A stretch of DNA of 20,318 nt, from assembly GCA_026260175.1 (NCBI GenBank), contig JAKCWW010007335.1:1-20318 (forward strand). The letters are read 5' to 3'. The notes beneath the pieces were generated by a model. It saw only the letters and a program-made list of their open reading frames with translations, had not been told where the DNA came from and searched no databases. A program made the position numbers and the translations under genes. Shown piece after piece: positions 9,501 to 18,727 of this stretch (position 1 is its first letter; each line of letters starts with the position of its first letter). The DNA comes from Reticulitermes lucifugus (Eukaryota; Arthropoda; Insecta; Blattodea; Rhinotermitidae).

Positions 9501-12500
9501 TGGTGAAACATAAACCTTATCTTTCACAAAGTCCCACAGGAAAGGTCAAGGGGCGTCACCTGGAGATCACAGGGGCCAGGAAGTGAACTCCCCGTCAGGG
9601 AACTGTCTATTCAAGATTGTTGTCACCTGACTGTGGATGTGTGGTAGCTCTCCATCACGTTTAAAAACATTTGGTTTGTCTTCAAGCAGCTGGGGTATTA
9701 ACCACAATTCCAGCACGTCACAGTAGATAATTTTGTTAATTGTTCTTTCCCTCAAGAAGAAATGTGTGCAAACAAACCATTTTGAGTTGCTCTTTAAAAT
9801 AGTTTGTGTTTAACACTGTGTGTCTTTTACTTTCTTACCAATAAATGTTTGCAATCTCAGACATAATTTGTAATCGCCCTGTACACCAATGCATTTATGT
9901 GTTAATGAGAATGCTTCATTGTTTTATATTCCTGTTTTAAACAGAACTGTATCTTAAACTTTCCTGTTTGTATAACTGTTCTTTCTTGTAATCCTTCACT
10001 TACACATTATGTGTGTCCATTTTGCCTGTCAGAATGCTGCAGCAGGAGAGAATTCACCTGTTACCTGTAGTATTTCTTCATCTGTTTTGCTGGCAAAATT
10101 GCGGTACTGTTTTGCAGATTCCTCAGCTTGTCGCTCCCTTGCTTCTAACTCTTCTTTCAGCTTTTGCCGCTTCGAATCAAGCTCGCGATGCCGCAACTTA
10201 GCAGCTTTCTTTGCATTTAAAACCCTGTCATATGCAGCCTGGCAAAGTGAGAAAATACAGAAGAATCATACAACAAAAAGTAAACACAATTTCCCTCACA
10301 CGTGTTTGTGGTGATAAAATACCACCAATAATTCAAGGTGTCAGATACACAAGACTATTTTCATTGTTCTTTTCTAATATATATGTGTACTGATGATGCT
10401 TTCAGAAAACAGCAGGAAGACATTTCATACAACTGTATCCATATCAGTATCCTTTGGTTTACTGATGATCAGATCTTGAGTGCCTGTGCAGAAGAGAATC
10501 TGCAGACAGCACAGTGTATCTGTAGTGTTGATGACGGATGTCTGTAAATTTCATTTTTCTGTAAGAACCCAGTTTCCATAACGCTGTCTTCTAAAATTAA
10601 AACATTGTTTGTATAACCCACATGTATGCATTCTCAGCAAAAATAAATGTTTGCACTTACAGTAAAGTCTCTGAAGCAACAGGTTGTCAGAATGCTACCT
10701 GGTCACAATTCTCTGTTACATCAGTATCCTATTTTTCAATGCCATTGAACATCAGAGTCAAGAGGGCAACATTCTTGCATCATATTTCAGAGGTACCAGG
10801 TTCAAATATTCACAAGGAGAGTGCATATTCTGACTCGACTTTTTCCATAGTTTCCTCAGAGACTCAAATTATATTACAGTTGCTTCCTTCCACATCCTTT
10901 CCCATTCATTATGCCATCATTTGATGCTACAGAGTCCGAGACACTTGCAGTATTGTTAAACAAACGTTCAATGCACATTTCATACATACAAATTTATACT
11001 GTAATTTATTGCTTCAGATACTTTAATTTCCTCATCCTCTTAGGAGTTTGTTCCATAATTTATTTCTCTACTGCAGTGCTTTTCAATCAGTAGTAAGCAA
11101 AGTTATTTGGTAATTATCATTTTTTTTGTTAAGTGCATTAGTAGAATTGTTTTAAGTGTATTTAAATGAAAATAAATGCACTTACAAAGGACACACCAAA
11201 ATACTACTGTGTACTCGTACTTTGAATACAGGCAGGCGCAAGGGATTTTCCCTTCTCCAAAACCATCCAGACTGACTCTGGGGCCTCACTCAGCCTCCTT
11301 TTTGGTGGGTACCAGGGTTCTTTCCCAGAGGTAAAGCAGCCAGGACATGAAGTTGACCACTCACCTCCATCTAGTGCCAAGGTTAAGAATGAGTGGAGCT
11401 ATACCTCTCCTCCCCCTTTATTCCTTCAAGCTGTGAAGAGGGGCAAATTTACCTTTAACTCCCTTACACAGGCTGTTCTTGCTTAACTAGTGTAATTGGG
11501 CAGCATATTTTAAAGATGTCAGTAACAATAATGATCATGTAATTCCATTTAGCTTTATCATATGAACTAATGTTCCTCCGAGAATTATATATCATTCTTA
11601 GCATGTGTTACTGAGCGTGCTTAATAACGTGAATATGTCTACATATTTGTGTACATGCTGAAATTACCTCATGACAGAACAATTGACAGAGCAAGTTGGT
11701 TCAGGTGGTAATGCTTCTGACATGTGATGGGGATGTGCCCTGTTAAAATCTTGCCCAGGACAGACCATCATGCTGATTGACAAAATCTGCAGTGTTCTGG
11801 GGTATTACGCGGCATCATGTGGTAACTGTTGTACTACACGATGCCGCATAATACCCCAGAAGACCGCAGATTTCACAACATCGCGGCGGAAGCCTGAAAT
11901 CAAATCCTGATTGACCTTCCTCAGTCTCTCAAGTTTACTGCTGGAATACTAACTTAACCCTTTGGTGCCAGAATTAAATGCCGAGTGTGATGGGCAGCAG
12001 ACCAGAATTTAAATGGGGACTGCATAATAAAGGCTGTGGTGGGCTGTTGCCTATATCAGTAGTTTGACATTTTCAGTATCAGGCTTCATGATGGGCATAT
12101 CTGGTATTAGGTGCCAAACGGTTAAAATAGGCCACTGTCATCTTCCAATTCATCATTCAACACTATAATTTGAGCTACTGATGTTATTAAATGAACACTG
12201 AATAAATAAATAGATATGACACACAATTTGCATTTATATTTAATGGATAACAACAATTTGAACTTCAGTAATTTAAAATACAGACCATGCAGTAGATGAT
12301 TGTACATATAAGAAAGAAAAAACACCCAGATTACACATTTAATACGGGCAGCACTGGGTGTGAACATTCATATCATATCCAGAAGCCCTACATACACACA
12401 CACACTCGCAACAGTACTGAACAAGTTATATTTTGTGTTCTCTACTAGGTGTGTGGTAAGAAACAACAGAAAGAAATGTTACATTTTCTTTAGATAAGAA

Positions 12501-14861
12501 AGGCATGCTTCATTCAGGAGAACTTACACGAGCTGATGCATCTGTCAGGATTTCTAATGCTTTGGAGAGCTGATGAAAAAGTTCTGCAGCCTTCGGATTA
12601 TCTGGATTCTTGTCTGGATGGCATACCAGAGCTTTTTTACGGTAGGCTTTCTTCACCTACAATTAAGAGAACATATTCACTGTATTAGCTACAGATCACT
12701 GTTCAACATGTGAGTATGGAGAAATTTAAATTAATGTTATATACTGAGGAAACCAAAAGTAGTATCAGGGCAAGCAAAGCCCTCTTAAAGCTAGTTACTG
12801 AACATGTAAATGATAAGATGTGAAGGCGTCATATATATAAAGTACATAATGTAGGTTTTCTAATGAGGTCCACAATGGATAATACGAGATACCAATTCCA
12901 GCATCCCATGTAGAGAATTCTAGACAATTTGCCAATGCTTGAATATGTCACTACAACTGGAAAAGTCACTCTAGTTTACTTCAGTGTAGACATCTCTATC
13001 AGATTTCACATCCATATAAGTCAGAGGTTATACAAATTCTCATCAATGAATTCACAAAAATCATCAAAGGTCATATGACAGCAGCCTGCTTCTCTCGGTA
13101 TTTAACCGTCTAAAGCATGGTGGTAACTACATGTACTGCAGTTTTTAGCATTTAAAACCCCTGCGCTTTTCTCACAAAGTGTATTTATGTGCTTCATATG
13201 ATTCTCAAAGTAAACTAGTTATTTCCCCATACAGCATTATCCAGCTTGCCTTTGTAATGGAAACAGTTATCTTAAGGCAGTCACATTAACAAAATAAAGG
13301 AACAGCAATTGACTTGCCATTCTCACCTTCACTAGTAAATGCATTCATGGCAACCTTCAAAGATGCACAAAAGCAGACCACTTGAAACCAAAATACTAAT
13401 TCAGAAAAGTGGATAATGACCATCTGACTGCACAGAGCATAGTAACTTCAGGAATGCCTGGCCCTTGTAACTCCATACAGCTCCATATCAAGTTTGCCAC
13501 TGAACTGTCGGTTGTTGCCACCCTGACTACACTATAGGCCACTCAGTACACAGAAAGCCCATGGGCACACAAGCCTTTAAAAGTCAGATAGTGTGTGCAA
13601 TTGGTATCTGTTACAGATCCAGCCATGAAACTGAATTGCACTGCATGTCAGGCAAGCACCTATGCCTGTTGACATGTCATAAGGGTGCAATATGAGCCAG
13701 GAATGAGAAAAAAGGGGAATAATTCCATATCTGTTGCACAATATGTGTCATTCTTCACTGTTAACAAAGCCCACCAGAAGTCTTGAACATCACTAGTTTT
13801 AAAATCAGTCTGCTAATATGAAAAATTACCGACTGAACATCATTTAGAAAACTGAAGGTGGATAATGTTATAGCATATGATGACAAAGAGAATTTAATCA
13901 AACATGCCAAACTACACACACCAGCCAAAAGCCTAACTTTTGTGTTAAAGCTGGAAGGAAGTTTACATCACTAATGCCATTACCACAATGTCACCTCAGT
14001 TCACGATTTGACGAAAGGTGCAGCACTGACGGGAAAAATGAAGGTCTATTTTTGTACTTAAAGTAGCCAGGTTACTTATACACATTACTTTCCTTAATGG
14101 AATATAATCACAGTACACTAGGCAAGCTGGCAGAAACAATTACACATCTGAATCTCGGTCATGGCACTAACTCCAGACATTTTTATGGTTCTCCTCAGTC
14201 ATCCCAAGCAAATGTCAGGCTGCTCTCTTGCTTAGGCCACCACTGCTCCTTCCACATGCTTTTAAATCCATTATTCAGTGTCATTGAATCTTTCAGGGCC
14301 ATAAAGTCTCAGTTACTTACAGCGTCATTAAATAAACTACAAAGGCCCTAGAGAGCCAAAAACTGATTTCAATAAAAGTGATGAACTTACAAAAACGTGA
14401 TATATATTATACAGTACAGCAATCATTTCTTCCAAATAAAATCCCACAATCACTAGGAAAACGCGCACCTGAAAGGGCTGAAGCGAACTTTATAGAGAAT
14501 TCGAAATATATACATTACAGCGGATTAGGCCATCTGTAATGTGACGTGTAATTGAGGATGTGTAACGTAAAAGAGCAAGTCATGCTGTTTACTCTTCTAT
14601 TCCAAAAATGGGGACAGCAGGTTCCTGCAAGACGTAGGCACCCTTCTACTAAGTACACGGCGTCACATCCCAGAAGACCGTAATCCTCACAAACACCGCA
14701 GTGAATACCTCAATCTCAAAGTTTAGCACTAGGTTAGAGTTGTCCAATCCTGCTATTGGGCCATATAATGGGTGTAATTCACTAACCTCTTGTACATTAG
14801 CTGTTGAAAGTACCCCAAGTAACTCATATAAGTCTACGTCCTTGCAATTCATATTGCTCAT
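3439..14861 (-). CDS. DNAJC17: DnaJ homolog subfamily C member 17 (J domain plus RRM), seven exons, complete
   Basis: DNAJC17 is a nuclear Hsp70 co-chaperone of the spliceosome; the fission-yeast counterpart is Cwf23. Seven phase-0 exons (14861-14787, 12656-12528, 10238-10065, 7902-7687, 7547-7467, 5984-5742, 3561-3439) join into 346 residues plus stop. Residues about 10-74 form the J domain, with [16 protein letters not shown], the HPD triad at 38-40 that stimulates Hsp70 ATPase, then AAYDRV. Residues 75-155 are charged and helical, probably coiled coil. About 171-243 is an RRM ([35 protein letters not shown]). Residues 245-305 are Ser/Pro/Lys-rich and probably disordered. The end ([20 protein letters not shown], about 315-334) matches the conserved DNAJC17 C-terminal helix. 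Human DNAJC17 is about 304 residues; the excess lies in the disordered segment. All sites are GT-AG and no stops interrupt, so the gene looks functional. Start at Met1 (14861); Met4 is an alternative. Confidence 0.95.
4322..4345. repeat. (TG)12 microsatellite
   Basis: Twelve uninterrupted TG units. ORFs reading HTHTHT on the - strand here are artefacts of the repeat. Confidence 0.9.
4430..4453. repeat. C13-A11 homopolymer tract
   Basis: Thirteen C are followed directly by eleven A. Such runs are prone to length error in sequencing and assembly. Confidence 0.85.
4545..4690 (-). repeat. Dispersed repeat copy (antisense), with hammerhead-like core
   Basis: The reverse complement of this segment shares with 5330-5530 the run ctgaaccaaattcagtcacc, then CTGARRATG, a hairpin, AAAATG or CAAATG, then cagaacaaacca and a cacrgtgtaaaa run. 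In the antisense frame it reads [19 protein letters not shown], a translation that recurs in arthropod intergenic DNA. At 4639-4605 on - it shows CUGAAAA, U, GGAGG, loop, CCUCC, AAAAU, GUC, a hammerhead-like layout with core bases lost. The family name is unknown to me. Confidence 0.6.
4835..4915 (-). pseudogene. Possible non-LTR retrotransposon ORF2 C-terminal relic
   Basis: On the - strand the reading [14 protein letters not shown] followed by IKTHSQ resembles the C-terminal tail of Jockey-like LINE ORF2 proteins (pattern RYV-x4-hH-x-DL then I-x3-SQ). Only about 27 residues support it, and the downstream reading departs from the family, so it is a decayed fragment at most. It lies between the two inverted repeat copies. 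Confidence 0.3.
5330..5530 (+). repeat. Dispersed repeat copy (sense), inverted relative to 4545-4690
   Basis: Reads [19 protein letters not shown] and [10 protein letters not shown] in the + frame, the same family as the antisense copy 640 bp upstream. The hammerhead-like core is CTGAGGA, T, degraded hairpin, CAAAT, GCC (5396-5431), so it is more decayed than the partner. The inverted pair could fold the DNAJC17 pre-mRNA. Confidence 0.6.
5742..5984 (-). CDS. DNAJC17: DNAJC17 exon 6
   Basis: 81 codons between acceptor attcctag and donor gtatgt. It begins [20 protein letters not shown], the last helix and strand of the RRM, then runs into a Ser/Pro/Lys-rich stretch ([23 protein letters not shown]) ending PDIS. 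The open frame continues past the donor, but the [16 protein letters not shown] join restores the conserved tail. Confidence 0.88.
5985..7466. other. DNAJC17 intron 5 (1482 bp)
   Basis: I see no coding, tRNA-like or terminal-repeat signal here. Two overlapping ~100-codon ORFs (5985-6293 - and 6184-6492 +) have no family features and I treat them as chance. Confidence 0.6.
7467..7547 (-). CDS. DNAJC17: DNAJC17 exon 5
   Basis: 27 codons, acceptor tctgttgcag and donor gtgagt: [20 protein letters not shown] then FKTKEAA. This is the middle of the RRM, including the RNP1-like strand GSALVEF. It joins phase 0 to KILCK on one side and VMALKLERG on the other. It is too short to stand out as an ORF. 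Confidence 0.92.
7687..7902 (-). CDS. DNAJC17: DNAJC17 exon 4
   Basis: 72 codons, acceptor ttggttgcag and donor gtatca: [30 protein letters not shown], then [13 protein letters not shown] and [14 protein letters not shown]. It holds the end of the charged helix and the first strand and helix of the RRM. A Met overlapping the acceptor is not a start. Confidence 0.93.
8865..9251. repeat. Possible degraded dispersed repeat
   Basis: On the - strand, about 9110-9050 reads [12 protein letters not shown] and about 8945-8890 reads [13 protein letters not shown], phrases that I associate with a repeat translated in many insect genomes. The gap between them is divergent. A B-box-like ggttcaaatcc lies at 9241-9251 on + but without a clear A box. 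Family unassigned. Confidence 0.25.
9291..9881 (-). mobile_element. Internally deleted mariner-type (IS630/Tc1/mariner) transposon
   Basis: 591 bp flanked by TA on both sides (9289-9290, 9882-9883), the target of this superfamily. The ends are long inverted repeats: 9291-about 9392 and the reverse complement of about 9786-9881 align through gattacaaat-atgt, ttattggtaagaaagta and taaagagcaact. Inside, on -, are remains of the transposase C-terminal half: [13 protein letters not shown] (from 9725), RDGELPH with the second catalytic Asp (about 9656), then SWPL-stop-SPG and [16 protein letters not shown] (9542-9495). Two stops interrupt, the third catalytic Asp position is changed and the N-terminal half is missing. 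It is a dead, nonautonomous copy lying in DNAJC17 intron 3. Confidence 0.8.
10065..10238 (-). CDS. DNAJC17: DNAJC17 exon 3
   Basis: 58 codons, acceptor ctttgccag and donor gtaaca: [40 protein letters not shown], ending [14 protein letters not shown] closes the J domain; the rest is the charged helix. Its frame on the - strand is open across the whole exon. Confidence 0.93.
11240..11510 (+). mobile_element. SINE fragment, body without tRNA-like head
   Basis: Shares with the copy at 19640-19900 the run ttctccaaa-c-tccaga, ctctgg, then tgaagttgacca. Shares with the copies at 2985-3185 and 20160-20252 the words tctagtgcca, gttaagaatg and gagctatacctc. It is 5'-truncated relative to 19640, missing A and B boxes, as expected of target-primed insertion. 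Confidence 0.65.
11690..11765 (+). repeat. tRNA-like segment, possible SINE head
   Basis: agttggttcaggtgg (11694-11708) resembles a pol III A box and tgttaaaatct (11741-11751) a mutated B box at tRNA-like spacing, followed by tgcccaggaca. It leads directly to the palindrome at 11783-11873. It is not a functional tRNA: the B-box GTTCG is gone and no acceptor stem closes. Confidence 0.35.
11783..11873. repeat. 91-nt near-perfect palindrome
   Basis: Arms 11783-11824 and 11832-11873, 42 nt each with 37 matches, loop actgttg. The core is ttctggggtatta then gcggcatc. Its 3' arm resembles the relic at 14652-14710 (cggcgtcacatcccagaagaccg-type). Most mismatches would be G-U in RNA, so the transcript hairpin is stronger than the DNA identity suggests. 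Confidence 0.8.
12528..12656 (-). CDS. DNAJC17: DNAJC17 exon 2
   Basis: 43 codons, acceptor attgtag and donor gtaagt: [43 protein letters not shown]. It carries helix II, the HPD loop and helix III of the J domain. It is the most recognisable exon in the window. Confidence 0.95.
12657..14786. other. DNAJC17 intron 1 (2130 bp)
   Basis: Nothing is recognised in 12657-14640. An 84-codon + ORF at 14097-14351 has no family signature. A short dispersed-repeat relic lies at 14652-14710. Confidence 0.6.
14652..14710 (-). repeat. Short dispersed-repeat relic
   Basis: On - it reads [20 protein letters not shown], an [13 protein letters not shown] phrase that recurs in arthropod repeats and that I associate with the family seen at 4545-4690 and 5330-5530. 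In this window the link is only by resemblance; no hammerhead-like core remains here. Confidence 0.4.
14787..14861 (-). CDS. DNAJC17: DNAJC17 exon 1 (start exon)
   Basis: 25 codons from ATG at 14861: [17 protein letters not shown] then LSTANVQE, with donor gttagt. DLYELLG is helix I of the J domain and joins E|VKKAYR in phase 0. The open frame runs on into the intron, but that part encodes only the repeat relic. Confidence 0.93.
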
Positions 14862-15900
14862 TATTATTCTTAAATGGAGAAAACAACCACCAGTTCAACG
14901 ACGATACACACTATTGCGTCGATCAAACTTTCCCTATTGTATTGCCTATTTAATTGACCCGCTGAAAGAAATTCCCTCGCCGTTGTGTTGGCGCCACATT
15001 TTAAAGTATTGTGTACAAAATTTGGTTATACTTGTCGTTTAATGCGTTATGTTCACAGAGTGCAAAACAAGGCAACAAAAGTGAATATAATACAACAGAT
15101 AGGCGCGTTCGAGTCTGTGCTTCCTGGATCGTTTCCCATATGGTAATACCATTTAATCCACTGCGTGGCAAGAGGCGGATTGGGTGGCCGCTTAGGGCCC
15201 ACAGATTGTTCACTGAACTTAATAATTTTTCGTTTCTTAAAAGTTGATTACGTCTGTTTTCGTCGTAGTGGTACAATGCCGTATGATAACAGTTCAATGC
15301 TGGAATGGCAACCAAAATAAAGTTTTCTACCAGAGAAATCCAGGATTTTAAAACATGCTGTAAATCCCGAGCTTTGATGTAGAAGGAGGTCAGTGATTTC
15401 AATACAGGCTTGCCTTCCACAACATTAAGCACCCTAGCAATATGGTGTTCACCACCCCCACGATACCCTTGCCTCCTACTGCTTGTTGCTGTAAGTTTAG
15501 TACGTATCTTTGCTTCGTGGTGGTAGTGTTCAGTGGTGACGAGTTCTGCTGGTTTCATAAACCAATTGCGGGATTTTGAGTTCGGTTTAGTAGTGTTTTA
15601 GATTAAGTCATTGGTAAACAACCCTGCTGCCGTGCACTACTGTATGGAAAATTGAAATTTCAAGTGTACTAAGTGTTCGTAGGTGTAGTACGTGTTCTGT
15701 GTCCTTGAACTTAGGATGTCTGGAATTTTTTGGCAAGTGGCGTTTCGATTTCTATGTTTGCGACAGACCAGTGGCAGAATGACAAGAGAATTGAACTCAT
15801 CAAACGTATGGTTGGCCTCTTTTTAACAGTTTTCTTCGAACAGTGTCAGTTTGAAACGTTTGATATAATTTTTTTGTAGGAGATATCGATATGCACCTAT
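14862..15900. promoter_or_regulatory. CpG-rich 5' flank of DNAJC17, possible bidirectional promoter
   Basis: By hand count 14881-15600 has 29 CG dinucleotides in 720 bp against 3 in the intronic 8041-8760. In insects with germline gene-body methylation, methylated transcribed DNA loses CpG while promoters keep it, so this fits an unmethylated start region. No TATA box at a convincing distance was found; no transcription start can be placed. It may also serve a + strand unit starting near 15.6-15.9 kb. Confidence 0.45.
15001..15558 (-). CDS. Unidentified ORF, 185 codons
   Basis: The longest open frame in the window, same strand as and 140 bp upstream of DNAJC17. It begins MKPAELVTTEHYHHEAKIRT and contains one hydrophobic stretch around ISLVENFILVAIPAL. 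I recognise no domain. It lies in the CpG-rich flank, where fewer AT-rich stop codons make long frames more likely by chance. It could be a 5' leader ORF, a decayed repeat or noise. Confidence 0.15.
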   Translation of the reverse strand: MKPAELVTTEHYHHEAKIRTKLTATSSRRQGYRGGGEHHIARVLNVVEGKPVLKSLTSFYIKARDLQHVLKSWISLVENFILVAIPALNCYHTALYHYDENRRNQLLRNEKLLSSVNNLWALSGHPIRLLPRSGLNGITIWETIQEAQTRTRLSVVLYSLLLPCFALCEHNALNDKYNQILYTIL

Positions 15901-16154
15901 TTAAGATGAGGCACGTAAGTTTGTTCTCTGCGTTCGGACTAAAAATTCAGCAACGCCTTCAGGCCTGTGCAAATACACAGGCAACTTTTTCAAATACAGA
16001 AAATATTTTGAAAATGTTCGCACAATACCACTGCGTAATGCTTCCGGAGAGAGGTCTTTTTAACTCTAAGAATAGTAAAGAATTATTTAAGGAGAACCTT
16101 GACGCAACAACACTTGTGTACAGAAAGGTTTCTTATAAAAACCGTGAATTATGA
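15891..16154 (+). CDS. Unidentified ORF, 87 codons
   Basis: Divergent from DNAJC17, starting about 1 kb away. MHLFKMRHVSLFSAFGLKIQ has a basic-hydrophobic start that could be a mitochondrial targeting peptide, followed by a composition (FSNTENILKMFAQYHCVMLP, then LDATTLVYRK) that looks protein-like. A good donor word gtaagt occurs 24 nt in (15915-15920), so it might instead be spliced. No family recognised; it could be the first exon of a gene whose remainder is outside the window, or chance. Confidence 0.22.
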   Translation: MHLFKMRHVSLFSAFGLKIQQRLQACANTQATFSNTENILKMFAQYHCVMLPERGLFNSKNSKELFKENLDATTLVYRKVSYKNREL

Positions 16155-17736
16155 CGCAGTGACCAATAACTCTACGAAGAAGAAGGGCAGGAAAGAATCC
16201 TTTAAATGAATAACTTGTAAGTTACATTTTCCTATTATACACGGAGGAAGTGCTAAAGTTCTTTCGCTTTATTAAGTGATGTAGTGTCCTAACTGTCGGG
16301 AAAGAATAGTGAAAAGAGTTTTAAACTGATATTGTGGCTGTGAATTAGAAGTGAGAGTACTACGGATGTGTTTGACGTACATACTGCTACGTGTTTGAGA
16401 ACATAATGCAACGGAAAGGAATCTATTGCTGTTTACGCTGCAGTTAACGTTGGTGAGTAAATAATGTAATGCACACATTTTTCTCTTAGTTAAGAGCGAA
16501 AACTGATGAACAGTTGTGACTGATGGAAATATTATGACTATCATACTAACCAAATGTACCTGTTGTTCTAAACGAACTATCGAAGGTGACCAACATTTCA
16601 ACACGACCGTCAATGTTATGTCTGGTAATTTACAGATATTAAGAATAGGAGTATATGCTAGAATAAACTATTCAAGAGCACAGGCGTATAAAGTACCAAG
16701 TTCAAAATACACTTATTATTAGAGCTAGTTCTATTTGTGAATGGAAGTACTTAATAAAAACAAGTTTTCTACCTTCTTTTATTATTTATGGAATGCATGT
16801 CATTATGTTATCAAAATATGCATGAGCTTGTTTTATTTCTTTCTATTAGGAGAGGCAAACCGCCAAGAAAAGTATCGTCTTATATGTCTTGTTTCATCTA
16901 ATGTTCCTTTCACGTAATTTTTAGCCCTTATGTAAATATGATAAACTCTTCAGAATACAGTTTTGACCGTATTGAGACAAGAGGTCAGACGATAACACCG
17001 AGTTCAGTAGGACAAGAGAACAGACTCAACATAATCATTCTTCGCTAAATATTAGACCATACACATTCGTAATCGGTGCCGTAACAGAATTGATAAACGT
17101 GAGTATAATATTGTATTAGTAACTGTTCTTTTGAAACTGGTTGCTGATGAGCAGGCTAATACTGGTGACAGAATTATGGCGTAAGTGCGGGTTGTGCCAA
17201 AGAACGACACTTGTTATCGCACATTTTTCCACGCAAATGATTGCATTCTTCCTCAAATCATATGGGTAAAGATCTGTGAGAGAAAATGCCGTGAAGTTGT
17301 GTTTTTGGTATGTAATTCAACAAGCAAAATCTTAGGTGGGGACACACAGCGGTAGAGCAGATCAGACGAGACAAGTCTGACTGATTGACTACCAGAACTG
17401 CAGTCAACGCCAGCCAAAACGACCCAATACAAGCAGCCGCGAAAGCGAGTCTAGTATTGCTTTTCTGTTAACGTGTGTGTTTAACCAACACGTTATTACG
17501 CAGTTTGTGGATTCAGAGCTGCATTAAGACGCCGATATGTACACATCCTTTCACAAAAAAAAAAGTTTCATTCTTATTCAAATCGTTTTGCAATATTTTT
17601 GCTTCATAATAGAGTGGTCTTGGTGATAGAAACATGCAGACCAATTCCTTCTCACATTTCGGACATTGAGTGGTAGAATGATCACGTGCAATGGGGCTAT
17701 TCTGTAAGTTCACTGTAATTAGAATAAGAATTCAAG
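16155..17736. other. Intergenic stretch, nothing recognised
   Basis: No coding match, tRNA-like box or terminal repeat found. A 113-codon - ORF (16272-16613) shows no domain. A small inverted repeat aacgtgt/acacgtt lies near 17470-17495. Confidence 0.5.
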
Positions 17737-18060
17737 GAGCTTTCTGATCTGTACGCCACACCAAATATTATATTATATTATCAAGAAGAATGAGATGGGC
17801 GAGGCATGTGGCACGCATGGGAGACAGGAGAGGTGCATAATGGGTTTTGGGGGGGAGACCTGAGGGAAAGAGACCACTTGAAAGACCTAGGCGTAGACGG
17901 GAGGATAATATTAAATTGGATCTTAAAGAAGTGGGATTGGGAAGCATGGACTGGATTGATCTGGCTTAGGATAGGGACAGGTGGCGGTCGCTTGTAAATG
18001 CGGCAATAAACCTTCGGGTTTCATCCATAAAATGCGAGGAATTGCTTGACTAGCTAAGGA
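17737..18060 (+). mobile_element. Non-LTR retrotransposon 3' end, copy 1
   Basis: ELSDLYATPNII (from 17737), then after a frameshift [17 protein letters not shown], stop, [39 protein letters not shown], stop, [18 protein letters not shown]. This is the C-terminal RRxRWxxHVxRM / GRPxRRWED tail shared by many arthropod LINE reverse transcriptases, followed by the 3' UTR. Two stops and a frameshift mean a dead copy. Nothing upstream looks like reverse transcriptase, so it is strongly 5'-truncated. Clade not assigned. Confidence 0.8.
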
Positions 18061-18727
18061 CCTGTTAGCTTCTAAGAAAGGACTCTGCTCCATGGGGCTT
18101 ATTTAAATTTTAATTTTTTACATTCCATTTGTTTTTCGTGGTACATGGTTGTCGAACATATCTAATAAGAGTGTAATATAGTCATCAAGTATTATATGTT
18201 AAGTTTATAGCAGTATTGCCACTACTGAAATGTCAAGGGAAATAAACTATGTTCAAATGAGGGAAGTTTCTGACTCGTTCTTTGTCATATGAGAAAAAAA
18301 ACTGCCTTTACTTTTTGTCTTACTACACTGTCAAAGTTTTTCCAAATTTCCTGTAAGTCCAAAGCGTGATAGGAACTGCACATGCGCAGAACAGGCTTTC
18401 GGACAGTCGTGCCTGCATAAATGCAGGTAGGTCTGTATTTAAACTGGCCATTGAAATTGTTTGTCCTAAATTTAAGTTGAAATGGCTCGACAGATTTTCG
18501 TAAAACTCTTTAATATGAGATAGAATAAAAACGCATTAAACCATTCTGTAGATGAAACATGCGGACGGACAGACATGACCGGTCCTTCATGTGTTGGTGT
18601 TATGCATATCGTGCATAACATACCTAAGTATCAAAACATAAAATTACAATTTCCCTTTTTGTTTTTGTATGGCTGTAGGAGGACCATAGAGTGTATTTGA
18701 AATCAAAGCGCTGAGGGAAATATTTGA
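18061..18727. other. Spacer between the two LINE 3' ends
   Basis: No gene or repeat recognised. It includes ggacagacatgaccggtcc-type text near 18565-18590 and a small gttatgcatatcgtgcataac palindrome at about 18599-18619. Confidence 0.4.

Larger units (their letters stand above)
7903..10064. other. DNAJC17 intron 3 (2162 bp)
   Basis: The intron is occupied at 9291-9881 by a deleted mariner-type element and at about 8865-9250 by a probable dispersed repeat. The part 7903-8860 has very little CpG (three CG in 8041-8760 by my count) and nothing I recognise. Confidence 0.7.
10239..12527. other. DNAJC17 intron 2 (2289 bp)
   Basis: The intron holds a headless SINE (about 11240-11510), a tRNA-like segment (11690-11755) and a 91-nt palindrome (11783-11873). 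10239-11225 and 11930-12527 contain nothing recognised apart from a short (CA)n run near 12394-12405. Confidence 0.7.

Noticed and set aside
12744..12760. ctgaggaaacc, a possible further hammerhead core
   Set aside because: The two boxes abut with no stem II between them and no flanking pairing.
14649..14786. Extension of the DNAJC17 first-exon frame
   Set aside because: After the donor gttagt the frame encodes only a dispersed-repeat phrase; the exon 1 to exon 2 join restores the J domain.
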